64,000 nucleotides of DNA from Methylohalomonas sp034521715 (GTDB taxonomy: Bacteria > Pseudomonadota > Gammaproteobacteria > Methylohalomonadales > Methylohalomonadaceae). The stretch is from positions 1-64,000 of the forward strand of contig JAXHLY010000013.1 in assembly GCA_034521715.1 (NCBI GenBank). Reading direction: 5' to 3'. The notes beneath the pieces were generated by a model. That model did not search any database and was not told the DNA's origin. It saw nothing but the letters and a program-made list of their open reading frames with translations. The position numbers and the translations under genes were made by a program. Shown one piece after another: positions 1 to 10,050 of the stretch (the first letter of the stretch is position 1; each line of letters opens with the position of its first letter).

Positions 1-206
1 TTTTCCCGTTTATTGATCAATTAACGCTAACGGCAGTGGATCCTCGGATCGGCGTTATCGCCGGAGATCTGGCTGTTCATCGCTGGTTTCTGGCATCACC
101 TTCCTGGTTACCGTTTTAACGCTGATATCGGCGGACATTTCTTCATCTGCTGGCCGCCTATGGCGTGATGCTCGCACTGCTGCGGCATTTCGGCATTCCG
201 TTCTGA
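1..206 (+). CDS. 3' end of an unidentified gene, probably membrane protein
   Basis: The window opens inside a gene whose stop (TGA at 204-206) lies 12 bases before the RND pump start. The last 22 codons read as a hydrophobic tail containing LLAAYGVMLALL and ending GIPF. Upstream of about 140 no single frame stays open, so at least one indel is present, as in the next gene. In czc operons a periplasmic adaptor usually precedes the pump, but this tail is hydrophobic and does not look like one. I do not recognise the product. Strand and end are inferred from the hydrophobic tail and tight spacing only. Confidence 0.3.
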
Positions 207-218
207 GGTGCGTCTGCC

Positions 219-3200
219 ATGAACAAAATCATAGAATTTGCCATTGCCCAGCGCTGGCTGATCATGCTGGCAGTGGCGATCATGGCCGGGCTGGGGATTT
301 ACAACTACCAGCGCCTGCCGATCGATGCCGTGCCGGACATTACCAATGTCCAGGTGCAGATCAACACCGAGGCGCCCGGCTATTCGCCGATCGAGGCCGA
401 ACGGCAATCACCTATCCGATCGAGCTGGCACCTGCAGGGGCTGCCGAAGCTGGACTTGCGCGCGCTCGCTGTCGCGCTACGGGTCTGTCGCAGGTCGCCG
501 GTGGTGTTCGAGAGATCTGGCGCGGATATCTGTTTCGCCCGCGAGCAGATCGAGCCGAGCGGCTGCAGGCAGTTGCGTCGAAGTTGACCCGCCGGAAACC
601 GTGCAGACCGGCCATGCGGGCCGATTGCGACCGGTCTGGGCGAAATCTTCCATGTACGCTGGTGGAGGCCGAGCGCCGGCGCGCAAGCAGAACGGCTCGG
701 CGCAGATCACGCCGATGGACTCTGCGCGCAATCCAGGACTGGAGGGTACCAGCCGCAATTGTTGCAGGTGGACGGCGTCACCGAGGTCAATACCAGCGGC
801 GGTTACGAGCGCCAGTACCAGGTGATGCCGGATCCGGCGCCGGCTGATGCGCGAAGCTGGACATTCAGCCTGGAAGACATCATCTCCGCGCTGGAAGGCA
901 AACAACGCCAACGCCGGCGCCGGTTATCTCGAACGTTCCGGCGCGCAATACCTGATCCGAATGCCGGGCCGGGTACAGACACTGGATGAAATCCGTAAAA
1001 TTATTGTGGCCGAACGCGACGGCGTGGTGATCACGGTTGGCGATATCGCTACGGTCGATTTCGGCAAGCCGCTGCGTACCGGCGCCGCTACGCAGGCAGG
1101 CGAGGAGATCGTGCTTGGTACGGCGATGATGCTCATTGGTGAGAACAGCCGCACCGTCGCCGCTGCAACCGTGAAACGACTGGAAAGCATCAACCGCTCG
1201 CTGCCGGAGGGGATTGTCGCGCGGGCGGTGTATGACCGTACCGGTCTGGTCGACAAGACCATCGAGACCGTCAGCAAGAACCTGTTCGAGGGTGCCATGC
1301 TGGTCATTGCCGTGCTGCTGGTGTTGCTGGGCAATATCCGTGCGGCGCTGATTACGGCTTCGGTCATTACCGTTGTCCATGCTGTTCACCATCACCGGCA
1401 TGGTCAGCAACCGGGTCAGCGCCAATTTAATGAGTCTGGGTGCACTGGATTTCGGCCTGATCGTCGACGGGGCGGTGATCGTCGTCGAAAACTGTGTCCG
1501 GCGACTGGGCGAGGCGCAGAAATCCGCACAACAATTGAGCTACGGCGAACGCCTGGCGATCGTCGTTCAGGCGAGCCAGGAAGTCATTCGCCCGGCGACC
1601 TTTGGCGTATTCATCATCATGATCGTCTATGTGCCGATCTTCGCCCTCAGCGGCGTGGAGGCGAAGATGTTCCAGCCCATGGCGCTGACGGTGATGATGG
1701 CACTGGGTGCGGCGCTGGTACTGGCCCTGACATTTGTTCCCGCCGCAGTCGCCCTGTTGCTCGGCGGCCGGGTGAGCCACAGGGAAAACTGGCTGATGCG
1801 CGGCGCACGCGCGATCTACCGGCCGGTTCTGCAGGCTTGTCTGGCCGCACGCTGGCCGGTGGTTACATCGGCTGCCGTACTGGTTGTACTGTGTGGCCTG
1901 CTGGCCGGCCAGATGGGCGCGGTGTTCGTACCCAAGCTGGATGAAGGCGATATCGCCATGCATGCCCTGCGGGTTACGGGAACCGGTCTGCAACAATCCA
2001 TCGACATGCAGGAAACCGTAGAGATGACGGTCAGTGGGTTTCCGGAAGTCGAGCGTGTGTTCAGCAAGATCGGCACCCCGGATGTGGCCACCGATCCGAT
2101 GCCGCCGAATGTCGCCGATACCTTTATCATCCTCAAACCGCGAGCACAGTGGCCTGATCCGGACAAGCCCAAGGAACAGTTGGTTTCCGAGCTCGAAACC
2201 GAAGTGGAAAAAATTCCCGGCAACCAATACGAATTCACCCAGCCGATCGAGATGCGCTTCAATGAACTGATCTCCGGCGTCCGTGCCGATGTGGCGATCG
2301 AGGTCTACGGCGATGAGTTCGATCAGCTGGTGGAATTGGCCGGCCGGATCGAAGCCCTGACCCGTGAGGTACCGGGCGCCGCCGACGTGCGCATGGAACA
2401 GGTCACCGGTCTGCAGACCCTGAGCGTCGAGCCGAAGCGTGCCATTCTGCAACGTTACGGGCTGAACGTGGCCGACCTGCAGGACAGCCTGCAGATCGCC
2501 TTCGGCGGCCGCGAGGCCGGGCTGATTTTCGAGGGCGACCGCCGCTTCCTGCTGGTGGTGCGCCTGCCGGAGCTGCTGCGCAGCGACCCGGATGTTATCA
2601 GCCGGTTGCCGGTGCCGCTGCCGGCACATGAGGCGAACCCTGACGAACCGTTCCGCAACGTGGCTTACGATACTACTTCCGCCGGCGTCGATTACATCCC
2701 GCTGGGCGAGGTCGCCGAAGTCCGGCAAATCGAGGGGCCGAGCCAGATCAGTCGCGAGAACAGCAAGCGGCGGGTATTCGTTTCCGCCAATGTGCGCGGC
2801 CGCGATCTGGCCTCGTTTGTCGATGAACTGCAGGCACAGGTCCGCCATGAAATCGATTTGCCGGCCGGTTACTGGATTGACTACGGCGGCAGTTTCGAAC
2901 AGCTGATTTCCGCCGCCCAGCGGCTGCAAATCGTCGTGCCAATGGCGCTGTTGATGATTCTGGCGCTGCTGCTGGCGGCGTTCGGCAGCCTGCGCGACGC
3001 GCTGCTAGTATTCACCGGTGTGCCACTGGCACTGACCGGCGGGGTGCTGTCGCTGTGGCTGCGCGACATCCCGCTGTCCATTTCGGCCGGCGTGGGATTT
3101 ATCGCCCTGTCCGGCGTGGCGGTGCTGAACGGGCTGGTCATGCTATCTTTTATCCGCGAGCGCTGGCGCGAGGGCTTGCCGCTGGAAGAAGCGATTGTCG

Positions 3201-3421
3201 ATGGCGCTCTGACGCGGCTGCGCCCGGTGCTGATGACCGCTTTGGTCGCCAGTCTCGGTTTTGTGCCGATGGCGTTCAATACCGGCGTCGGGGCCGAGGT
3301 ACAGCGGCCGCTGGCAACCGTGGTTATCGGCGGCATTATTTCCTCGACACTGCTGACGCTGCTGGTACTGCCGGCACTGTACCGGCTTGCGCATCACGAA
3401 CCGGAGAATCATGACGCATAG
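219..3421 (+). CDS. czcA: CzcA-type heavy-metal RND efflux pump, frame broken by indels
   Basis: Inner-membrane proton-driven RND pump of the heavy-metal efflux family, exporting divalent cations through a tripartite complex. The N-terminus (MNKIIEFAIAQRWL) starts at ATG 219, and the joined span of about 1067 codons matches the family length. The motif DFGLIVDGAV followed by VEN, coded near 1448-1490, is the signature of the Zn/Co/Cd (CzcA) subgroup; Cu/Ag pumps carry AIG-x2-VDA instead. The frame is intact from about 1375 to 3421, but between 400 and 1380 it switches several times, with recognisable CzcA sequence in each frame. Full-length homology across the breaks favours sequencing errors over decay. 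It overlaps the downstream CDF gene by 11 bases, so the two are probably co-transcribed. Substrate assignment is inference from the motif. Confidence 0.85.
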
Positions 3422-4284
3422 TAATGCCCGGGACAGCCGTCTGCTGATCGCAGCATTTGCCATCACTTTGACGTTCATGGTGGTGGAGGTCGTTGGCGGG
3501 CTGCTGTCGGGATCGCTGGCGCTGCTGGCCGATGCCGCGCATATGGCAACGGATGCCGCCGCGCTGGCGCTCGCCTTGTGGGCGGCGTGGCGGGCCCGGG
3601 CGCCGGCAAGCGAAATGCACAGTTTCGGTTATCGGCGTCAACAGACACTGGCGGCATTCATCAACGGCTTTACGTTATTACTGCTGACCGTCTGGATCGT
3701 GGTCGAGGCGATTCAGCGTCTGCTGGAGCCGCTGCCGATCCAGGCGGAAATGATGCTGCTGATCGGGTGTTATTGGTCTTGGCGCCAATGTTGTGGTGTT
3801 CATGATTCTGCACCGCGGCCAGAACGTGAATGTTCGTGCGGCTGCCGCGCATGTGCTGGCGGACCTGCTTGGTTCGGTAGGCGCCGTGACTGCTGCCGTT
3901 ATCATTCTGTTCACCGGCTGGCTGGCAGCCGATCCGTTGTTATCGATTCTTGTTGCTTTATTGATTCTGCGCACCGCCTACAGGCTGCTGCGAGAAACCG
4001 GGCATGTTTTACTGGAGGGCATACCACCGGGGTTTGATCAGAACCGGCTGCAGAGGGAACTGCCCGCGGCCGTTGCGGATATCGTCGATGTTCATCATAT
4101 CCACGCCTGGGCACTGACACCGGACAAACCATTTTTTCTGACCATGCATGCCACGGTCACCGAACAGGCCGATGCCGATGGTGTACTACGGGATGCCCGT
4201 GCCTATGTGAAGTCACATTTCGATATCGACCATGTGACCATCCAGATCGAGCGCCGTCACTGTCCGGATCAGGAAAGTTGCTGA
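3411..4284 (+). CDS. czcD: Cation diffusion facilitator (CzcD/ZitB-like), one frameshift
   Basis: Inner-membrane metal/proton antiporter of the CDF family that removes cytoplasmic Zn or Cd. The first frame starts MTHSNARDSR at ATG 3411. It carries ADAAHMATDA, the HxxxD metal site of TM2. Near 3765 the frame shifts, and the second frame carries HVLADLLGSV, the matching HxxxD of TM5. It ends with the cytoplasmic domain (VHHIHAWALT) and stops at 4284. An ATG at 3387 is also in frame, but 3411 fits family N-termini better. Both metal-site motifs are intact, so the protein would be functional if the indel is an error. It follows czcA directly, making a compact metal-resistance pair. Confidence 0.85.
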
Positions 4285-4309
4285 ATGTTTAAGTTAATGA
4301 TGGCCCGGC

Positions 4310-5209
4310 TTAGTCGTCCTCGCTGGAATAATCCCTGTCCCACTCGAAATCCGAGTACCGCGCCAGTTCCTGTGGTTGCAGTACTCCCCGATAACGCTGG
4401 CCATCGATAATCCAGGTCGGATAACCCTGAATATCCTTCACGACACAAACGAATGCCATGACGCCATTGCGCCCGTCGGGTGTACATTCGATATAAGGCA
4501 GGCGATCGGCCGAGGTACCGAACAATTCTTTTTGATCCTGACAATTAGGACACCAGTAGGCACCGTAGAATTTGGCATCGGTTTCTTCCAGGTGCATGGC
4601 CAATGCCTTGAGTTTCGGATCCTCGGGAGGCTGAAACAGTCCGCTGTAGTAAATGTGCAGCAGGACTATTGTTATGACAACGACAATGCCGCTGCGGAAT
4701 GCCCACTGAGGCCACGGTACGCCGGGAGCCGATGACGGCCGGCGCAGGCAGACACAAACAAAAATGGCAGTCATGGTGGCCAGTGAGGCCAGACACCAGA
4801 TGCAGACGGCATCCAGTGCGACGATACCGACTATGGTCAGGTATACACTGACAGTCAGCCCCAGCAGTGAGACATACCAGAGTCGTTTCCAGCGCGTCAG
4901 GCGCGGTTTCATCAGCCCCGCAAACAGCGCAATCAGTGCGTAAACGGCAAAGCCCCACAGTGCGACCGGTATCCCCAATACTGTTGACCAGTGGCTCTGC
5001 TGGACGATGTCGCAAGCCTGGAACCCGCACTGCAGAACGCGACCTCGGCGCCCTGACCAGGCAACACCGGTCAGGTAGCCGGTTATTATCATGCCGAGAC
5101 CGGCCAGGACGACAATCCACCAGTCCGGAGCTAATCCGGCTGGTCTGCCGCTGCCAGATGTACGCTGCGAGGATTGATTGCGGGATTTGGTGCGACGCGA
5201 CTTGGCCAT
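4310..5209 (-). CDS. VKOR-thioredoxin fusion, disulfide-bond formation protein
   Basis: Integral membrane vitamin K epoxide reductase homologue fused to a periplasmic thioredoxin-like domain. Such fusions oxidise periplasmic substrates and pass electrons to quinone, replacing DsbB plus DsbA. In 299 residues the VKOR bundle shows the loop cysteines C61 and C66, the SHWSTVLGIP stretch, and the active CIWC at 136-139. The C-terminal domain shows YWCPNC with cysteines at 220 and 223, then GYPTWIIDG containing the cis-proline. The N-terminus is basic (MAKSRRTKSR), fitting a cytoplasmic tail. It is convergent with czcD (25-base gap). Its natural partners are not evident here. Confidence 0.85.
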   Translation of the reverse strand: MAKSRRTKSRNQSSQRTSGSGRPAGLAPDWWIVVLAGLGMIITGYLTGVAWSGRRGRVLQCGFQACDIVQQSHWSTVLGIPVALWGFAVYALIALFAGLMKPRLTRWKRLWYVSLLGLTVSVYLTIVGIVALDAVCIWCLASLATMTAIFVCVCLRRPSSAPGVPWPQWAFRSGIVVVITIVLLHIYYSGLFQPPEDPKLKALAMHLEETDAKFYGAYWCPNCQDQKELFGTSADRLPYIECTPDGRNGVMAFVCVVKDIQGYPTWIIDGQRYRGVLQPQELARYSDFEWDRDYSSEDD

Positions 5210-5309
5210 ATGATCTGACTGGCGAATATGCGTTATCAGGTAATTATGTGTCTCAGTATAAACGGCTCTGCTGGCGGATTGTAAAGGATCAGCCTTATCT
5301 GAAGAAGGA

Positions 5310-6083
5310 TCAGGTCTTGATACGGTAGCCCGTCCTGAATATCCACCAGACAGTTATGAGACAGATAACCAGGAATATAAACGTCATACCGGTACTGATC
5401 AGTACGTTAACATCGGAGACGCCATAGAAACTCCACCGTAAACCACTGATTAGATAAACCACGGGATTGAACAGGGTGATTTTCTGCCACAGCGGTGGCA
5501 GCATGCTAATGGAATAAAAGCTGCCGCCAAGAAACGTCAGCGGGGTTACAATCATCAGCGGTACGATCTGCAGCTTTTCAAAACCATCTGCCCAGACACC
5601 GATGATAAAGCCAAACAGACTGAAGGTGACTGCAGTCAGCACGAGAAAACCGAGCATCCATAACGGGTGTGCAATCTCGTAATCGACAAAAAGCCGCGCC
5701 GTTACCAGTATCAGCAGTCCCAGGATGACCGATTTTTGTCAGCCGCCAGCGCCAACATAGCCGGTTACAACCTCGATGTATGGAGCAGGCGCGGAGAGCA
5801 CTTCGTATATTGTCCCGGAGAACCTCGGCATATAGATGCCGAAAGAGGGCGTTGGAAATACTTTCGCTTAGGAGTGACGGCAGCATAGAAGCCACCGGGA
5901 TGATGAAGGGCACCGTAACTGATCCCGTCAATTTCACCCATGCGTGAACCGATGGCGGCACCGAAGACAATGAAATAGAGTGAATCGTGAGCAGGACCGG
6001 CGATGCAGATACTACTGCATCAGGGTGCGGCCTGTCCGCGCCATCTCGAAATGATAAATTGCACGTATGGCATAAAGGTTCAT
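5310..6083 (-). CDS. ABC-2 type export permease (YadH-like), several frameshifts
   Basis: Permease of an ABC exporter. Reading the minus strand from ATG 6083 gives MNLYAIRAIYHFEMARTGRT. Family sequence then continues in alternating frames (FIVFGAAIGSR, YGAFIIPGLLM, GYVGAGGG). From about 5657 it is one clean frame containing TPLTFLGGSFYSISMLPP and NPVVYLISGLRW, the ABC-2/YadH signature. The joined span of about 257 codons equals the usual length. At least four indels are needed. Its ATG overlaps the stop of the ATP-binding gene (ATGA), as expected for an ATPase-permease operon. Substrate unknown. Confidence 0.75.
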
Positions 6084-7110
6084 GCGTTTTCCTTCACCAG
6101 GCTGACGAAAATTTCCTCAAGGGAGCTTACCCTGGAGCGCAGGTCTTTAAAGTCGACACGGTGTTCGTTAATGCGACGCATCGATGCGGCGAATGCCGGT
6201 ATGCTCATGCTGGGCATCAGAAGGTGTTGATCAGTTCATTACCATCAGCGGATAATTCCAGCGGGTAGCCGGCGGAGTACCGGTATACTGTGCCAAGGTC
6301 TGCCGGTATACTGTCCAGCGGATTCTGCAGGTGCAGGACCAGCTGTTTTTTGCCGAGCCTTTCCATTAGCACGGCCTTGTCCTCAATAACGATGATCTTC
6401 GCCCCTGTTGATAACCCCGATGCGGTCTGCCATCTCCTCGGCTTCTTCGATGTAATGGGTAGTGAGGATGATGGTAACGCCGTTGTCAGCGTAATCCGCG
6501 GACCATTTCCCACATCTCGCGGCGCAGTTCCACGTCGACGCCGGCGGTTGGTTCATCCAGGAACAGGATCTCGGGTTCATGCGACAGGGCCTTGGCGACG
6601 ATCATCGACCCGGCGTTTCATGCCCCCTGGCAGTGTCATGATCTTTGCGTGGCGTTTTTCCCAGAGTGACAGGTCGCGTAACAGCTTTTCGATATAGCCA
6701 GGATTCGGCGGCTTGCGGAACAGGCCGCGGCTGAAATTTTTCATCGCCGAGGCGCTTCTCGAACGAATCGAGTGGACGGTTTCCTGCGGTACCAGTCAGA
6801 TCCAGGACCTTGCCGCACGAAAGTCCCTGACGATGTCATATCCGGCGGCCGTGACAGTACCCCCTGATGATGTCATATCCGGCGGCCGTGACAGTACCCG
6901 GTCCGGGATTGACGATACCGCAGATTATGCTGATTAATGTTGTTTTGCCGGCACCGTTCGGTCCCAGCAAGGCGAATATTTCGCCGTGGTGTATATCCAG
7001 GTTGATGTTTTTCAGTGCCGTTGCAGTCCCGCGGCGTAGGTTTTGCCCAGGTTTCTGATGGAAATTGATCGGTTGCCGTCGCTGTCCTTGTGCTGCGTTG
7101 ATCCGGAACC
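6080..7110 (-). CDS. ABC transporter ATP-binding protein (YadG-like), frameshifted
   Basis: Cytoplasmic ATPase subunit for the permease downstream. Readable pieces, in order: SISIRNLGKTYA; NINLDIHHGEIFALLGPNGA with Walker A GPNGAGKTT near 6950; an ABC segment around 6500-6600 with TIILTTHYIEEAEEMADRIG (D-loop/H-loop region); and the tail SLEEIFVSLVKENA ending at 6080. Several indels break the frame, and a 37-base tandem duplication (6825-6898) lies just after Walker A. No convincing start codon is visible in frame at the 5' end, so 7110 is approximate. A bidirectional terminator lies upstream at 7191-7216. Confidence 0.65.
6825..6898. repeat. 37-base tandem duplication inside the ABC ATPase gene
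   Basis: Two adjacent 37-base units, 6825-6861 and 6862-6898, are nearly identical (one visible difference, C6831 versus T6868). Both contain GATGTCATATCCGGCGGCC. The period is not a multiple of three, so it disrupts the frame. It could be an assembly artefact or a recent slippage event. Confidence 0.85.
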
Positions 7111-7190
7111 GGACCGGGTGCTGTTGCAGAGGCCGCTATTTTATTGTCCCCGGCAGGGAAAGGTAAGTGCTGGATGAGGCGTATAAATAA

Positions 7191-7216
7191 AAAGCCCGCT
7201 CATTAGAGCGGGCTTT
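7191..7216. terminator. Rho-independent terminator hairpin
   Basis: An 11-bp perfect stem, AAAGCCCGCTC paired with GAGCGGGCTTT around loop ATTA, is flanked by A-rich and T-containing sequence. It lies between the end of the betaine operon (minus strand, ending 7503, with the repeat array between) and the 5' end of the ABC genes. It would terminate the minus-strand betaine transcript. Confidence 0.8.
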
Positions 7217-7223
7217 ATAGAGG

Positions 7224-7502
7224 ACAGGGTGTGCTACGCGCTGTTGGTTATGCCCTCACTCTTCTCTCTCCCAGAGGGAGAGAAGACAGGGTGTGCTGGC
7301 GCACTATTTGTTATGGCCCTCACTCTTTCTCTTTCCGAGAGGGAGAAGGGACAGGGTGTGCTGGCGCACTATTTGTTATGGCCCTCACTCTTCTCTTTCC
7401 CAGAGGGAGAGAAGACAAGGTGTGCTACGCACTATCGGTTATGGGCCCTCATCCTTTCTTCTCCCAGGGGGAGAAGGGACGAGGAATGCTTCGCATTGCC
7501 TG
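7224..7502. repeat. Tandem array of about four 62-65 bp hairpin repeats
   Basis: The phrase ACAGGGTGTGCT (or a close variant) recurs at 7224, 7286, 7351, 7415 and 7479, giving a period of 62-65 bases. Each unit also carries a palindrome of the type CTCTCCCAGAGGGAGAG. The array runs up to the stop of the sarcosine/dimethylglycine methyltransferase gene. Apparent reading frames across it (LLWPSLF and similar in all three frames) are translations of the repeat, not genes. Confidence 0.9.
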
Positions 7503-8346
7503 TTACTGGGACTTGCGGAAGTGGAAAATACCCCAGGCAAGGTAACCGCTTTTGCCACCGTTCTATCCAGTGCTGCAGACCCTGCTTCATGCGTTCAATG
7601 TAATCACGGCTGACGATTTTATCTGCCAGCTCGTCCTCGCGTTCGGTCAGGGTCTGGTAAACACGGGAATAATGCCGTGTCAGCTGGTCGGTGTGATCCT
7701 CAAAGCCGAGATCTTCCATGCCCAGTTTCTTCGACGTTTCGATATAAAAGCCTGGTGAGCCAAGACTGCTTAGATGAATACGGTTCAGAATCGGCTCAAG
7801 AACGCCCTCGGGACAATCATCGGCCTGCATGGGGTCGGTCATGATAAATTCACCACCGGGCTTGAGTACACGTGCGACTTCCTCGAGTACTTTTTCACGA
7901 TGGTCGCTGTGCAGAATGGCATCCTGTGACCAGACAAAATCAAACGTGTTGTCCGGATAATCGACATTCTCGAAGCTGGCGTCAACAACATCGATCAGAT
8001 CGGCAAGACCCTGTTCCCTGTTCATCTCGCGATCACGCTCATTCTCAACCTCGCTCAGATTCAGTGCAACGCAATGGCAGCCAAAGCGCTTGGCGAGATA
8101 ACGCATGGAACCGCCGTAACCGGCGCCAACATCGAGTACTTTTGACTCCTTGTTCAGGCCGGTGAGTTTGTTAGCCATGTGCTCGACCGTGCGTCGGCTG
8201 GCATCACGGATCGGCTCGTCTTCGGATTTGTATAAACCGACATGAATATCTTCGCCGCCCCAGACATGGTAATAAAAATTATCAGCATCCTCGCTGTTGT
8301 AGTATTCCTGAGCGGTCTTGGTTGCTTCGTCCTGGTATTGACTCAT
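7503..8346 (-). CDS. Sarcosine/dimethylglycine N-methyltransferase, one frameshift near 3' end
   Basis: SAM-dependent enzyme that methylates sarcosine to dimethylglycine and then to glycine betaine, the last steps of de novo betaine synthesis. It starts MSQYQDEATK at 8346. SAM motif I is LDVGAGYGG at residues 71-79, followed by ALNLSEVENERD and the LHSDHREKVLEEVARVLKPG stretch typical of this family. Near 7558 one extra base shifts the frame. The other frame gives the family C-terminus GYLAWGIFHFRKSQ and stops at 7503. Without this correction the protein would run on into the repeat array to 7432. It lies 15 bases downstream of the glycine/sarcosine methyltransferase, so one operon is likely. 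Confidence 0.88.
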
Positions 8347-8361
8347 AATCAGATTGGATCC

Positions 8362-9171
8362 TTATTCCTCTTCGGGTTCGTAGGTCTTTTCAGCGACATG
8401 AACGTAGAAATCCGGTTTTTCAGATTCCGGAGTCGTTTCCTTGAAGTCGCCATAGGTTTCAATGTGCTGGAAGCCGACTTCCGTCATCAGGCGGCGCGTA
8501 TAATCCTTGCGTAGCGGGAACATGTTTAGGTAATGCACCGATCCATCCGGGAACGAATACTTGAAGCGCGTCAGGGTTTCATCAATGCTTTCTGGTTCGG
8601 CAGTGACGTCCTTGCCGCAGTAATAATACTTGTGCTTGGTTGAGAAACCTTCATCCAGTATTCGGTCATAGTTTCGCTGATCCAGAATGAGTATGCCGTC
8701 ATGGCGCAGGGCGGCATAAAATTCGGCCAGTGTCTTGCGGCGGTCTTTTTCTGAAAACAGATGGGTAAAGGAATTGCCTAGACAGATGACAGCATCGAAC
8801 TTGCCATCGATATCCTTGTTCAGCCAGCGCCAGTCGGCCTGTACTGTGCTCAGGATCAGATTACGCTTGCGGCCGTTGCGGAAAGCCTGGGCCAGCATTT
8901 CCGGGCTGCCGTCGGTGCTGGTGACGTTAAAACCTTCTTCCAGCAGGCGGATGGAATGGAATCCCGTGCCACAGGCAACATCCAGAATTTTCTGTTTGCC
9001 GCGTTCCTTCAGCAGGTCAATAAAAAACCGGCCTTCACTCTTGGCACGTTCCTCCCAGTCAATGAGTTCATCCCATTTTTCGGCGAAGCTTTGCTCGTAC
9101 TGCTCCTGGTAGAACTCGGAACTTCGTACCTCTTCGGGGTTATCGGTAAATTGCTGCGGTTTAGCGCTCAT
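8362..9171 (-). CDS. Glycine/sarcosine N-methyltransferase
   Basis: SAM-dependent methyltransferase converting glycine to sarcosine and on to dimethylglycine, the first steps of betaine synthesis in halophiles such as Ectothiorhodospira. The protein has 269 residues. I chose ATG 9171 (MSAKPQQFTD) because AAAGGAG lies just upstream and homologues begin here; an in-frame ATG at 9339 adds unrelated residues. Visible features are EQYEQSFAEKWDELIDWEER, SAM motif I LDVACGTG at 63-70, VTSTDGSPEM, VICLGNSFTHL and LDQRNYD, all diagnostic of this family. With the next gene it makes a self-sufficient route from glycine to the compatible solute glycine betaine. Salt-dependent control would be expected but no operator was identified. 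Confidence 0.93.
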   Translation of the reverse strand: MSAKPQQFTDNPEEVRSSEFYQEQYEQSFAEKWDELIDWEERAKSEGRFFIDLLKERGKQKILDVACGTGFHSIRLLEEGFNVTSTDGSPEMLAQAFRNGRKRNLILSTVQADWRWLNKDIDGKFDAVICLGNSFTHLFSEKDRRKTLAEFYAALRHDGILILDQRNYDRILDEGFSTKHKYYYCGKDVTAEPESIDETLTRFKYSFPDGSVHYLNMFPLRKDYTRRLMTEVGFQHIETYGDFKETTPESEKPDFYVHVAEKTYEPEEE

Positions 9172-10050
9172 GGTCAACTCCTTTAGGCGTCGTGGCGATC
9201 GACGTCCGCACGCCCGACCGCTTGATAATGTCATGCTCAGATTGGCCAGCGATTGATGTCTGTCAGGCAGGCTTGGCTCGTCTGCCAGGGCAGGGAGCAC
9301 CCAATGATGAAGAGTCGATATTGCCCCGGGCGCTTCCAAACTGCCGTTATGTTGACAGCATCACAACAGTGCTGGGCCCTGTCATGTTGGTATATAAACA
9401 GTGTATCGCATCAAGAGGACGCGACAGCTAATGAATTAATGAATTTGCTGTTTGTTTGTTAAAATAAGGCTTTGAGCGCCTATAATCAAGTTTTAACCTG
9501 ATTTTCAGGGGCTACAAGACCTAAACAAGCCCCCGTTTTGACAAGATTCTTGACTTTTTTCGAAATCCATGAAATCCCTGCTGTTGCTGCGTTTCAGCCT
9601 GATCAGGCCACCGGAATTGCAGGCTTTAATAAATAAATTAAATTTCTTCCGGGAAAGTGCTTACTAACTCTTCCGACCAACAGTCTTTAATAAAAAAAAT
9701 TATCATTTACAGAAGGGCAGCCGGAGCGAATCAGGGGGCGTTCACCGAGATCCTGCGTGGCCAATACTGCCCCTGCACGGGGCGGCGGCCCCGGGCCAGC
9801 GTCCGGACATGCGCCGGGTCATACTACCCTTGCGGCGGGCTTGTTAAAAAAGTTCGACAGTCTGGCGGGAACAGAGTATGCTGCAAACCGCAGTCGCTTC
9901 AGGCTAGTGTGTTTCCAGAGATTTCGCGCCATAGTGTCCATAAAGTTGGCGCGGTGTTGTAGAGCTCCGATATACCTTCCTTGATTCGCTTGCACCCTAC
10001 GCGGGCGGGTAGCCCGTGATTCAACATATACAATTTAAGGAAGTTTATAC
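9172..10050. other. 879-base intergenic region before the cold-shock gene
   Basis: No convincing protein gene. It separates the betaine operon (minus strand) from the cold-shock gene (plus strand) and must hold both promoters. A TATAAT at 9481-9486 reads on the plus strand. A weak GGGGCT...AGCCCC hairpin followed by GTTTT lies at 9508-9538. AT-rich stretches occur at 9625-9710. The last 500 bases could be a long cold-shock 5' leader, as is usual for cspA-type genes, but no alignment was possible. Short frames at 9657-9984 look random. Confidence 0.5.

Noticed and set aside
1427..2929. 500-residue minus-strand frame opposite czcA
   Set aside because: Shadow of the pump gene; codons are complements of CzcA motifs, and the peptide is Gln/His-rich without any domain.
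7224..7502. CRISPR-like periodic repeats
   Set aside because: The whole 62-65 base unit is conserved, with no alternation of constant repeat and unique spacer, and no cas genes are near.
7503..7570. Programmed frameshifting in the methyltransferase gene
   Set aside because: No slippery sequence or downstream stimulatory structure at the correct place; indels are common in this part of the window.
7229..7613. Three overlapping plus-strand frames of 104-124 residues
   Set aside because: They are translations of the tandem hairpin array; the same peptide phrase repeats in each frame, and there is no ribosome site.
9657..9984. Two short frames upstream of the cold-shock gene
   Set aside because: No ribosome site, no recognisable features, and strongly mixed composition; better seen as leader or spacer DNA.
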